From: Solirubrobacter sp963798325
Lineage (GTDB): Bacteria > Actinomycetota > Thermoleophilia > Solirubrobacterales > Solirubrobacteraceae
DNA length: 64,000 nucleotides
Assembly: GCA_963798325.1 (NCBI GenBank)
Contig: CAWCSS010000001.1
Span: forward strand, 124,001-188,000
Reading direction: 5' to 3'
The notes below the pieces were generated by a model. That model was given only the letters and a program-made list of their open reading frames with translations, did not search any database and was not told where the DNA came from. Below are positions 27,077 to 35,109 of the stretch, in pieces; position 1 is the first letter of the stretch; each line of letters opens with the position of its first letter. The translations under genes were made by a program, and so were the position numbers.

Positions 27077-27683
27077 GCAGGCGCTCCACCACGGCGTCGA
27101 TCTCGGCCGCCTTCACGCGATAGGAGACCGGGTTGGCGATCAGCCGGGCGGTCGAGGCGGTGATCTCCTCGCGGATCACGAGCCCGTTCTCGCGCAGCGT
27201 CGTGCCGGTCGCGGTGAGATCGACGATGCCGTGGACCATGCCGGTCAACGGCGCCAATTCGACGCTTCCCTTGACCTCGACGATCTCGACCTGCCGCCCG
27301 GTGCGCTCGAAGTAGTCGTGCGCGATCCGCGGGTACTTGGTCGCGATCCGCATGTGGCCCAGCCGCCGCAGCGCCTCGGCCGCGGGATCGTCGCCCGCGA
27401 CCGTCGCGAACACCATCACGCACCCGCCGAAGCCCAGGTCCAGCAGCTCGTAGACGTTGCGCTCGGACTGCTCGGCGAGCACGTCCTTGCCGGTGATCCC
27501 GATGTCCGCCGCGCCCGCCTCCACGTAGGTGGGGACGTCGGAGGGGCGCATCGTGATCAGCCCGGGCTCCTCGAAGAGCAGCTTGCGGTCGTTGGAGCGC
27601 ACCTCGGCGGTGTCGATCCCGAGCCCGTCGAGCAGGTCGAGCGTCTGGGTGAACATCGCCCCGCGGGGCACGGCGATCCTCAC
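27066..27683 (-). CDS. hisG: ATP phosphoribosyltransferase, short catalytic subunit
   Basis: HisG commits ATP and PRPP to histidine synthesis. At 205 residues this is the short form that lacks the C-terminal regulatory domain and needs HisZ, encoded just upstream. Motifs are VRIAVPRGAMFTQTLDLL, DIGITGKDVLAE, RIATKYPRIAHDYF and the PRPP loop VDLTATGTTLRENGL. GTG start overlapping the hisZ stop (GTGA). Confidence 0.96.
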   Translation of the reverse strand: MRIAVPRGAMFTQTLDLLDGLGIDTAEVRSNDRKLLFEEPGLITMRPSDVPTYVEAGAADIGITGKDVLAEQSERNVYELLDLGFGGCVMVFATVAGDDPAAEALRRLGHMRIATKYPRIAHDYFERTGRQVEIVEVKGSVELAPLTGMVHGIVDLTATGTTLRENGLVIREEITASTARLIANPVSYRVKAAEIDAVVERLRAG

Positions 27684-28594
27684 GATCCCTCCTCCAGCCG
27701 CGCGGCGTGCACGCGCTCGACGTCCAGCGCCCAGCCACACGCCGGCAGCGAGCGCCCGAAGCGCCCGAGCAGGTCGTCGTAGCGCCCGCCTCCGCCCAGC
27801 GGCGAGCCGAAGGCCGCGTCGTAGACCTCGAACACCGGCCCCGTGTAGTAGCCGAGGGTGCGCACCAGCCCGAGGTCGAAGATCACGCGCTCGGCGACGT
27901 CGGGCGACAGCAGCGCGAAGACCTCGCGCAGCGGCTCGCCCTCCGGCACGACGTCGACTCCCCCGCGGGCGCGGGCGACGTCCAGCAACTCCTGCGCGCC
28001 GACCGCCTCCAGCTCGCGCTCGAGCCCGACGAGGTCGCGCGAGGCGAGCTCGCGCAGGATCGGGTCCGGGTTCTTGACGCCCGCCTGCCGCAACACGCGC
28101 GGGAACAGCGACGCGTCGCCGAGACCCACGCGGTAGCCGGTGAGGCCGCCCGCGTCCAGCGTCGCGCAGAGCATCGAGACGGCCTCGGCCGTGCCCTCGG
28201 GCCCGGGGGCGCCGACGAGCTCGATGCCCGCCTGCAGGATCTCCCGCGGGTGGCCGCGGTGCTGCTTGACCGCCCGGTAGGCGTGGGCGACGTAGGAGAA
28301 GCGCAGCGGCGTCGGCGCGCTCGCGTAGCGGGTCGCCACCACGCGCGCGATCGGGATCGTCATGTCCGACCGCAGCACGAGCACGTTGCCGTGCTCGTCG
28401 AAGAGCCGGTAGGCGGGATCCGCGGCGGTGCTGTCACCGCGGGTGAGCACCGCTTCGTACTCGAGCGCCGGGGTGGCGACCTCGCCGTAGCCGTGCGCCG
28501 CGAACACGTCGCGCATCGCGTCGGTGATCGCGCGCAGCTCGCGCTGCTCGTCCGGGAGGACGTCGCGCGTGCCCGAAGGAATCGGGTGGATCAC
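27680..28594 (-). CDS. hisZ: ATP phosphoribosyltransferase regulatory subunit
   Basis: HisZ is a histidyl-tRNA-synthetase-like protein without aminoacylation activity; it forms the octamer with short HisG and binds histidine for feedback control. The 304-residue protein has IPSGTRDVLPDEQRELRAI, VLRSDMTIPIARVV, the HisRS-like LGYYTGPVFEVY and GSPLGGGGRYDDLL. It has no anticodon-binding domain. GTG start overlapping the murA stop. Confidence 0.93.
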   Translation of the reverse strand: MIHPIPSGTRDVLPDEQRELRAITDAMRDVFAAHGYGEVATPALEYEAVLTRGDSTAADPAYRLFDEHGNVLVLRSDMTIPIARVVATRYASAPTPLRFSYVAHAYRAVKQHRGHPREILQAGIELVGAPGPEGTAEAVSMLCATLDAGGLTGYRVGLGDASLFPRVLRQAGVKNPDPILRELASRDLVGLERELEAVGAQELLDVARARGGVDVVPEGEPLREVFALLSPDVAERVIFDLGLVRTLGYYTGPVFEVYDAAFGSPLGGGGRYDDLLGRFGRSLPACGWALDVERVHAARLEEGS

Positions 28595-29883
28595 GTGACC
28601 GGGACGCGTTCGATCCGCGCGCCGAGCGCGAGCAACCGTTCGTCGATGCGCTCGTAGCCGCGGTCGATGTCGCGGACGTTGTGGATCTCGCTCGTGCCCT
28701 GCGCGCACACGGCGGCGATCAGCATCGCCATGCCCGCGCGGATGTCCGGGCTCGACACGCGCGCGCCGTGCAGCTTGCGCGGGCCGATGACGATCGCGCG
28801 GTGCGGGTCGCAGATCGTGATCTCGGCGCCCATCGAGATCAGCTTGTCCACGAAGAACAGGCGGTTCTCGAACATCTTCTCGAAGATCAGCACGCTGCCC
28901 TCGGACTGCGTGGCGAGGGCGACGGCGATCGAGGTGAGATCGGCCGGGAACGCGGGCCACGGGCCGTCCTCGACCTTGGACTGGTAGTCGCCGGCGTCGC
29001 GCTGCACGCGCAGCGTCTGGCCGCCCGGGACGTGGCAGGTGCCGTCGTCGTGCATCCACGAGTCCAGCCCGAGGCGGCGGAAGACCATCCGGATCATCCG
29101 CATGTCCTCGCGCACGCAGCCGGTGATGTTCAGCTCGCCGCCGGTGACGCCCGCCAGCGCCATGAAGGACGCGATCTCGATGTGGTCAGGACTCACGGTG
29201 TACTCACAACCGCCGAGCTTCGACACACCGTGGACCTGCATCACGTTGGAGCCGATGCCCTCGATCGCGGCGCCCATCTTGTTGAGCATCCGCGCGACGT
29301 CCTGCACGTGCGGCTCGCAGGCGGCGTTGCGGATGATCGTCGTCCCTTCGACGGCGGCGGCGGCCATCAGCGCGTTCTCGGTGCCCATCACGGACGGCTC
29401 GTCCATGAAGAAGTCGACCGGCCGCAGGCCGGCGTCGGGCGCCTTGATCTCGATGTCCTTGCCGTGCTCGACGGTCGCGCCGAGCGCCTTGAAGGCGTCG
29501 AGGTGCGGGTCCAACCGCCGGCGGCCGATCACGTCACCGCCCGGCGGCGGCATCGTGGCGCTCCCGAACCGCGCGAGCAGCGGGCCGGCGGCCAGGAAGG
29601 AGGCGCGGATACGCTCGGCGAGCGCGGCGTCCACGTGCGTCTTGTGCACGTTGGCGGCGTTGAGCTTGACGATGTTGGGGCCCTGGTGCTCGACGGACAC
29701 GCCCAGATCCACGAGGAGCTCGATCAGCGCCTCCGTGTCTCGGATGTGCGGGACGTTGTGCAGGACGACGTCCTGGTCCGTGAGCAGGGCACAGGTCAAC
29801 AGCGGCAATGCGGCGTTCTTGTTGCCGGCGGGCACGACCGTGCCCGACAGCGGCGCGCCGCCTTCGATGACGAACTTCTCCAT
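28591..29883 (-). CDS. murA: UDP-N-acetylglucosamine 1-carboxyvinyltransferase with Cys-to-Asp active site
   Basis: MurA adds enolpyruvate to UDP-GlcNAc, the first committed step of peptidoglycan synthesis. The 430-residue protein matches the family throughout (GNKNAALPLLTCALLT, AFPADLTSIAVALA, MFENRLFFVDKL, IDRGYERIDERLLALGARIERV). The active-site loop reads PGGDVIGRRRLDPH, so Asp117 replaces the Cys alkylated by fosfomycin. This substitution is known in Mycobacterium and confers intrinsic fosfomycin resistance there. The ATG at 29883 is 27 bp from the divergent HD gene. It heads the his operon through a GTGA overlap with hisZ. Confidence 0.95.
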   Translation of the reverse strand: MEKFVIEGGAPLSGTVVPAGNKNAALPLLTCALLTDQDVVLHNVPHIRDTEALIELLVDLGVSVEHQGPNIVKLNAANVHKTHVDAALAERIRASFLAAGPLLARFGSATMPPPGGDVIGRRRLDPHLDAFKALGATVEHGKDIEIKAPDAGLRPVDFFMDEPSVMGTENALMAAAAVEGTTIIRNAACEPHVQDVARMLNKMGAAIEGIGSNVMQVHGVSKLGGCEYTVSPDHIEIASFMALAGVTGGELNITGCVREDMRMIRMVFRRLGLDSWMHDDGTCHVPGGQTLRVQRDAGDYQSKVEDGPWPAFPADLTSIAVALATQSEGSVLIFEKMFENRLFFVDKLISMGAEITICDPHRAIVIGPRKLHGARVSSPDIRAGMAMLIAAVCAQGTSEIHNVRDIDRGYERIDERLLALGARIERVPVT

Positions 29884-29910
29884 GGGGGCGGCGGCTAGGC
29901 TACCGAGTCC

Positions 29911-30495
29911 ATGAGCCTGCCCATGACGCGTGACGAAGCCTGGACGCTGTTCTGCGAGTGGACCGCCTCTGAATCGTTGCGCCGTCACGTGTTGGCCGTC
30001 GAGGCCTGCATGCGCGCCTACGCGGAGCGCTTCGACTCCGATCCGGAGCGCTGGGGCATGGTCGGGATGCTCCACGACCTCGACTACGAGCGCTATCCGG
30101 ACCTCCACACGGGGCATCCCCGCTACGCGCTCGCGGAGCTCGAACGGCTCGGGTTCCCCGAGGACATGGTGCGCGCCGTCGCCTCGCACGCGGACTACCT
30201 CGAGGTCTCGCGCGACACGTTGATGGAGAAGTCGCTGTTCGCCGTCGACGAGCTGAGCGGGTTCGTCATGGCCTGCGCCTACGTCCGGCCCACCGGGATC
30301 GACGGTCTGACGCCGAAGTCCGTCAAGAAGAAGATGAAGACGCCGGCGTTCGCGGCCGCCGTCGATCGCGAGGCGATGCGCGAGGGCGCGGAGCTGCTCG
30401 GGATCGACTTCGACGAGCACCTCGCGTTCGTGATCGCCGCGCTCGAGCCGCACGCCGAAGCCCTCGGGCTCTCTGGCACGCCCGCGCAGAGCTAA
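29911..30495 (+). CDS. HD domain phosphohydrolase
   Basis: A 194-residue HD-superfamily protein, probably a metal-dependent phosphohydrolase. Ordered metal ligands are visible: His in SLRRHVLAVEA, the HD pair in GMLHDLDYERYP, His in ASHADYLEV and Asp in AVDELSGFVMA. A substrate cannot be assigned. An alternative ATG lies four codons downstream. It starts 27 bp from murA in the opposite direction, so the promoters must overlap the coding starts or be leaderless. It is followed after 10 bases by the IDH-like gene. Confidence 0.85.
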   Translation: MSLPMTRDEAWTLFCEWTASESLRRHVLAVEACMRAYAERFDSDPERWGMVGMLHDLDYERYPDLHTGHPRYALAELERLGFPEDMVRAVASHADYLEVSRDTLMEKSLFAVDELSGFVMACAYVRPTGIDGLTPKSVKKKMKTPAFAAAVDREAMREGAELLGIDFDEHLAFVIAALEPHAEALGLSGTPAQS

Positions 30496-30505
30496 CCTGC
30501 GGGGT

Positions 30506-31597
30506 GTGCTGAAGATCATCGTCCTCGAGGGCGACGAGACCGGTCAGGAGCTGCTCGAGCAGTCGGTGCGCGTCCTGGACCCGGAGCTGCTCGGGATCGA
30601 GCTGGAGCTGGTCAACTACGACCTGTCGCTGGCCAAGCGGCGGGAGACGCGGAACGAGATCGTTCACGAGGCGGCCCGGGCCATGCGCGAGGCCGGCTTC
30701 GGGCTCAAGGCGGCGACGATCACGCCCGAGGGCAAGGATGACGTCGGCTCGCCGAACCGCATCCTGCGCGAGGAGGTCGACGGCAAGGTGATCGTGCGCA
30801 CGGGGCGCCGGATCCCGGGCGTCGTCGGGCCGGTGTCCGGCGTCTATCACCCGATCTCCGTCGTGCGCATGGCCGTCGACGACGCCTACGGCGCCAAGCA
30901 GTGGCGCGAGGGCGAGGGCGACGAGGAGATCGCCTACCTGACCCAGAAGATCTCGCGCGGAACGTGCCGGGCGGTCGCCGAGTACGCGTTCATGTTCGCC
31001 GAGCGGATCGGCGCCAAGGTCTACGGCGGGCCGAAGTGGACCGTCTCGCCGGTCTATGAGGGGATGCTCAAGGAGGAGATGGACGCCGCGGCGTCCAAGC
31101 ATCCGTCGGTCGTCTACCAGCCGGTCCTGATCGACGCCCTCTACGCGGGGCTGATCTCGGGCGCTGCCGACTCACCGCTGGTGATTCCCGCATTGAATCG
31201 AGACGGGGACTGCCTGTCCGATCTCGTGATGCCGATGTTCGGCTCGATCGCGGGCGCCGAATCGGTCCTGTTGTCCTTCGACGCGGACTACAACGTCGAG
31301 GTCGCGATGGCCGAGGCGCCGCACGGGACGGCGCCCTCGTTGTACGGCAAGAACCTGGCCAACCCGATGGCGATGCTGCTGGCCTGCGGGTCGGTCTTGT
31401 CCTACGCGGGCGCGAAGGGGTTCGCGGGCGCCGATCGCGCGTCGCGTGCGGTCTACGAGAGCGTGCTGGAGGCGACGGCCTCCGGGACCAAGACCGTCGA
31501 TCTCGGCGGGCACTCGACCACGTCCGAGTTCACGGACGACGTGATCAAGCGGATCGCCACCAAGATCGAGGTCTGGTCGACGCTGGGGTCGCGCTAG
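30506..31597 (+). CDS. Isocitrate/isopropylmalate dehydrogenase family protein
   Basis: A 363-residue beta-decarboxylating dehydrogenase homologue. The N-terminus LKIIVLEGDETGQELLEQSV corresponds to the family GDGIGPE motif. The metal/substrate segment reads NRDGDCLSDLVMPMFGSIAG, closer to eukaryote-type NADP isocitrate dehydrogenases (DGDxxSD) than to LeuB. AEAPHGTAPSLYGKN is the conserved adenine-site segment. The real leuB is at 54331, so this may be an isocitrate dehydrogenase or a relative acting on another malate. GTG start. Confidence 0.8.
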   Translation: MLKIIVLEGDETGQELLEQSVRVLDPELLGIELELVNYDLSLAKRRETRNEIVHEAARAMREAGFGLKAATITPEGKDDVGSPNRILREEVDGKVIVRTGRRIPGVVGPVSGVYHPISVVRMAVDDAYGAKQWREGEGDEEIAYLTQKISRGTCRAVAEYAFMFAERIGAKVYGGPKWTVSPVYEGMLKEEMDAAASKHPSVVYQPVLIDALYAGLISGAADSPLVIPALNRDGDCLSDLVMPMFGSIAGAESVLLSFDADYNVEVAMAEAPHGTAPSLYGKNLANPMAMLLACGSVLSYAGAKGFAGADRASRAVYESVLEATASGTKTVDLGGHSTTSEFTDDVIKRIATKIEVWSTLGSR

Positions 31598-31733
31598 GCC
31601 TGGGCCCTGGCGCGGCCTGCGCGGGCGCGCCGAGGCCGTCGCCGGCGGTGGTGGAGTCGCTCGAGCTCGCGTCGCACCCGGCCGCGGCGAGCGGCGGGGC
31701 GAGGATGCGCGGGCGCGTGATCGCGATTCTCAT
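31545..31733 (-). pseudogene. Possible lipoprotein N-terminus remnant
   Basis: A 62-codon reading begins MRIAITRPRILAPPLAAAGC, a lipobox-like LAAAGC, then an Asp/Ser/Thr-rich stretch (DASSSDSTTAGDG), as in secreted lipoproteins. Prolines and arginines interrupt the would-be signal peptide, and the end overlaps the IDH-like gene. It may be a decayed gene start; I am not confident that it is real. The rest of 31598-31781 holds no other candidate. Confidence 0.2.
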
Positions 31734-31781
31734 GATGCGGGGGTGGCCGTCGGTATTCCGCTTGCGGCATGATTACGGCGG

Positions 31782-32240
31782 GTGGACGTCGACGCGAGCA
31801 TCGAACAGGTCACAGGGATCCTGGTTCGTGAGGGCCTGCGCTACGCCATGTCCGCGGACGGGCGCACGCATCGCCTGCTGTTCGGGTCGGCGGCGGTCTT
31901 CGTCGATTTCAACGACTGGCAGGACGACAGCGTGGTCATCACCGTCCACTCGCCGATCCTGCAGGACATCGATCCCTCCAGCGCCGGCGCGGCGCACGCG
32001 CTGAACCTGCTCAACGACCTCAATCGCAGCCACTTCTTCGTCAAGTTCACGTTCCGCGACGGCATCCTGATCGCCCGCTACGACCTGCTCGGAGAGTCGC
32101 TGCAGGCGGGCGAGCTGGTCAACGCGCTGTACGAGATCGCGGGCGCCGCGGACCGCCTCGACGACGAGCTCGCCGACGCCTTGGGCGGCAAGCCCTACGA
32201 GTCCAAGCTCAACGAGTGGACGTCGCCGAACGGCGACTGA
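31782..32240 (+). CDS. YbjN domain-containing protein
   Basis: A 152-residue soluble protein with the YbjN/type III secretion chaperone-like fold: an N-terminal helix (SIEQVTGILVREGLRY), beta strands (HRLLFGSAAVFVDFNDW, VVITVHSPIL) and the NLLNDLNRSHFFVKFTFRDGILIARYDLLG segment typical of the family. These proteins are thought to act as chaperones or stress modulators; no catalytic site is known. GTG start. The acidic C-terminal helix ends in SPNGD. Confidence 0.75.
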   Translation: MDVDASIEQVTGILVREGLRYAMSADGRTHRLLFGSAAVFVDFNDWQDDSVVITVHSPILQDIDPSSAGAAHALNLLNDLNRSHFFVKFTFRDGILIARYDLLGESLQAGELVNALYEIAGAADRLDDELADALGGKPYESKLNEWTSPNGD

Positions 32241-32385
32241 GACCCGCCCGCGGCACCTCTGCAAGATCAGTTGCAGCCTCGACGGGTCCCTTCGGCTCTA
32301 CGCCGCGGAATCCGGAAATTGCGCCGTGCGGATCCCGCTCGTTGGGTTGTTTTCCGTCCGACCCGAACCGTAGCCTTGCGAACAC

Positions 32386-32658
32386 ATGTTCCCTTCGATG
32401 ATCGAACGTCGCCCGAACAAGCGCTCGCTCCGAGAGCTGGTGCGCGGGGCCATGGATACGGCCCTGGAGCTCGTCACGCTGGGTGAGGCACACCTGCCGG
32501 CAAGAACCGCGCCGGCCGCCCCCACCGCCGTGCACCCGCACCGCCGACAGCTCGATCATCGTCGCCGCCGGCGCCGCCAAGGAATGGTTCCGCCCCGGCC
32601 ACAGGTGTGCACGTCACCGGTACATCGCCCGGTGTCCGTGTCGGAGTCCCGCACCTGA
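32386..32658 (+). CDS. Small Arg-rich hypothetical protein
   Basis: A 90-residue reading with high third-position GC throughout. The first half (MIERRPNKRSLRELVRGAMD, then TALELVTLGEAHLP) looks like a structured helix. The second half is basic and Pro-rich, ending RPQVCTSPVHRPVSVSESRT. I do not recognise a family. The region upstream (32241-32385) is less GC-rich, as expected for a promoter. Treat as a hypothetical gene. Confidence 0.45.
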   Translation: MFPSMIERRPNKRSLRELVRGAMDTALELVTLGEAHLPARTAPAAPTAVHPHRRQLDHRRRRRRQGMVPPRPQVCTSPVHRPVSVSESRT

Positions 32659-33049
32659 TATCCGCGCCCGCCGGCGATCTGGTCTGGGAGGACTGATCGT
32701 TCCGGCCGGGCCGCGGAAGGAACGGCGGTCCGCGCTGCAACGCGGGCCGCACGAGAAGCTCAACGGTCCGGCCGGCGGGAACATCGCACCCGCCGGCCCG
32801 GTCCACCCCCGTGGCGCTCCGGCCTCGGGGCAGTTGATTGAAATCGTTACCCGACCCTGCGGCGCACACTCGCGCGAGCGGCGACCCGCTCGCGCGGCCG
32901 CGCCCGCAGCCCGCGCGGCGCCCCGGAGGTCACGGAGGGCGCCGCGCGACCCCCCTCAGAGTCGCGCGGCGCCCTTGCACCGCTCCTTCCCCCTCCGCTC
33001 CGGGCTCGCGAGCCCGGAGAAGTCGTTGCCGCCCGCGCGGGCTGGTCTG
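32659..33049. other. Gene-poor segment rich in inverted repeats
   Basis: I see no convincing gene. The sequence contains strong hairpin-forming repeats: CGCGCGGCGCC near 32912 pairs with GGCGCCGCGCG near 32939, and GTCGCGCGGCGCCC recurs at 32961. CGGGCTCGCGAGCCCG is a 16-base palindrome at 33001-33016. It may hold terminators or a structured RNA. Confidence 0.4.
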
Positions 33050-33088
33050 ACCCGGCGGCGGCGCCCCGCGAGGGAGCCGCCGCCGGGT
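33050..33088 (-). terminator. Strong hairpin after the beta-helix/WxL-like gene
   Basis: ACCCGGCGGCGGC (33050-33062) and GCCGCCGCCGGGT (33076-33088) form a perfect 13-bp stem just after the stop codon at 33094. No T run follows on the minus strand, so termination may be factor-assisted. Confidence 0.55.
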
Positions 33089-33093
33089 CTCCC

Positions 33094-34857
33094 TTACGGT
33101 GTCGTGGTCGACAGCGTGTAGGTCAGGGTCTTGGCGTAGCTGCCGGTGCGCAGGGCGTCGGTCGCGGCGATCGGCTGCTTGAACTCGAGCGTCACCGCGT
33201 CGTTGCTCACTGGTGCGGCATACGTCAATAGTGTCAGCGGGGAGCCGCTGACGGTGCCGAACATCGAACCGGTGTTGGCCGTGTTCAACGCGCGGGCCTG
33301 CAGTGCGGCCGGCAGGACGAAGGTCCCGTTGACCAGATGACCGGGCGCGGTGGCGCTCGGGTCGGTCACGCTCAGGGCCGCGTCGCCCGCGGTCGACAGC
33401 ACGGTGGCGGTCGAGGAGGCGATGTAGTCCTTGGCGAAGCCGGGCGTGAAGGCGCCGAACGCGGCGGGCGCGCCGAGTGAGAGCGCAAGCGTCGCGGGGA
33501 CGCTGCCGCCGACGGTGCCGGGCGTGCTGGTGGTGATCGCCGGCACGTCGAGCTCGGTGGAGACGACGCTGGTCTGCCCGGAGGAGTCGGTGATCGTCGC
33601 GGCCAGGACCACATGGTCGCCGATGTGCTCGTAGGCGGGCGTGTAGACGAACTCGTACGGCGTGTGGCCGACGGTCTGGACCGGCAGGCCGTTCGCGGTC
33701 AGCGCGACCGACTTGACGCCGAAGTCGTCAGCGGCGACGACGACCGGGTAGATCGTCTCGCCCCAGGCGACGGTGGTCGGGCCGAACGGGTCGACGATCG
33801 CGCCGGTCGGGGCGGCGTCGACGGTCGCGGCCGGGACGCTCAGCGGCGCGGGGGCCTCCGCCAGCGGCGTGCCCGTCTCGACCGGGCCGGTCGTGATGCC
33901 GGTGCCCCAGAAGTTGCCGGAGACCAGAGCGGCCCCGGCGCCGGTGTTGGTCAGCCCGCCGAGCAGGCTCGAGCCGGTCGCGCTGAACGCGCGGACGGCG
34001 GGATTGGCCGGGTCGGGCCCGGTCTCGGCGTCGGTCAGGGTCACCAGGCCCGTGATCTCGCTGCCGCTGATCGATCCGCGCTGGCCGTAGGTGTACGTGA
34101 CCGGACCGTCGATGCGCGAGCCGGTGATCGTGCCGTAGGCCTTGATGCCCGAGCGGACGGTGGTCGAGGTGGCGCCGTCGATCCCGCGGGCGTCGTCGAA
34201 GAGGACGCCGCCCGTGATCAGGCTCTTCTCGAGCGTGACCTCGCGGCGGATGCCGGCCTCGGCGCCCTGCAGCGAGTTGGTCATGACGACCCCGTAGCTG
34301 TACGGGCCGGTGCCGCCGATCGTCCCGATCTTCGAGCTCGTGAGCTTGCCCGAGGCGTTGAAGAAGGCCAGCGCGGACTCCGCGTAGGCGTTCGGGGACT
34401 CGATCGTCACGCCGGAGATGTCGACGAACATCTCGTTGTCGTCGGACGAGCCGCCCGATTGGCGCGAGACGGTGACCACGTTGCCGCCACCGTCGCGCAG
34501 GTACGGCGCGGTGCCGGCCAGCGAGGCGCCGAGCGCCGCCGCGGGCCTGATCGTCACCTTGCTCGCCCCGGCACCCTTGATCGTCAGCGGCTTCGTGATC
34601 GTGAGGCCGTTGCGCGAGCCGCTCTGGCTGGGGCTGTTGTTGCCCGAGCTCGGGATCGACTGCTCGAGGTAGAGGCCCGGGCACACGGCGACGGTGTCCC
34701 ACGGCGCTGCCTGATCGACCGCCGCCTGGATCGAGGTGAAGCGGGCGTTCGGGCAGTCGGCCTTGTCGTCGTCGACCGTCCAGGTCGACGCGAAGGCGCT
34801 TGACGGGGCGAGCGCCGCGAGCACTGCGGCGGCCACCACGGCGTGGACTCGGTTCAT
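33094..34857 (-). CDS. Secreted beta-helix protein with a WxL-like C-terminal domain
   Basis: A 587-residue secreted protein. The signal peptide spans about residues 1-23 (AVVAAAVLAALAPSSAFA). Residues 25-330 look like a right-handed parallel beta-helix (SIQAAVDQAAPWDTVAVCPGLY, then repeated short strands such as GTITGSRIDG and GSISGSEITG). A roughly 110-residue Ig-like segment follows (PVVVAADDFGVKSVALTANG). The last 140 residues (FGAFTPGFAKDY to GSYAKTLTYTLSTTTP) resemble a WxL surface domain in which the second Trp is replaced. It probably sits on the cell surface and may bind a polysaccharide. It is divergent from the secreted esterase at 35110. Confidence 0.75.
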   Translation of the reverse strand: MNRVHAVVAAAVLAALAPSSAFASTWTVDDDKADCPNARFTSIQAAVDQAAPWDTVAVCPGLYLEQSIPSSGNNSPSQSGSRNGLTITKPLTIKGAGASKVTIRPAAALGASLAGTAPYLRDGGGNVVTVSRQSGGSSDDNEMFVDISGVTIESPNAYAESALAFFNASGKLTSSKIGTIGGTGPYSYGVVMTNSLQGAEAGIRREVTLEKSLITGGVLFDDARGIDGATSTTVRSGIKAYGTITGSRIDGPVTYTYGQRGSISGSEITGLVTLTDAETGPDPANPAVRAFSATGSSLLGGLTNTGAGAALVSGNFWGTGITTGPVETGTPLAEAPAPLSVPAATVDAAPTGAIVDPFGPTTVAWGETIYPVVVAADDFGVKSVALTANGLPVQTVGHTPYEFVYTPAYEHIGDHVVLAATITDSSGQTSVVSTELDVPAITTSTPGTVGGSVPATLALSLGAPAAFGAFTPGFAKDYIASSTATVLSTAGDAALSVTDPSATAPGHLVNGTFVLPAALQARALNTANTGSMFGTVSGSPLTLLTYAAPVSNDAVTLEFKQPIAATDALRTGSYAKTLTYTLSTTTP

Positions 34858-35109
34858 GTGAGCGAAAGGACCTTTATCGGGAAATAGAGCTGCGCAGCCG
34901 TCAGTGGCGCGCAGCGGAGCGGCCGCAATGTACGTCGGACCCGCGGTCCGGTGTTATGTGGATCCGGTCGGTCGTTGCCCAGTCACCTTTCTACCGTCGG
35001 TCCACACATGGGGTCATAGGCCCCGACGTACGATCTCGCCGCCTCGCCGCGCACGGTTCGTCGCCGTGCGAGCACGGACGCACACAGGAATCGATCGCAC
35101 GGAGAACTG
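34858..35109. promoter_or_regulatory. Intergenic region between two divergent secreted-protein genes
   Basis: A 252-base region carrying the promoters for both genes. TACGTCGG near 34933 and CCGACGTA near 35025 form a widely spaced inverted repeat. GGAG at 35101-35104 is the ribosome-binding site of the plus-strand gene. The shared region suggests co-regulation, which is inferred. Confidence 0.4.

Noticed and set aside
35040..35109. GEMM-type c-di-GMP riboswitch before the secreted esterase
   Set aside because: An ACGCACACAGG segment is suggestive, but the second helix and tetraloop-receptor parts could not be found.
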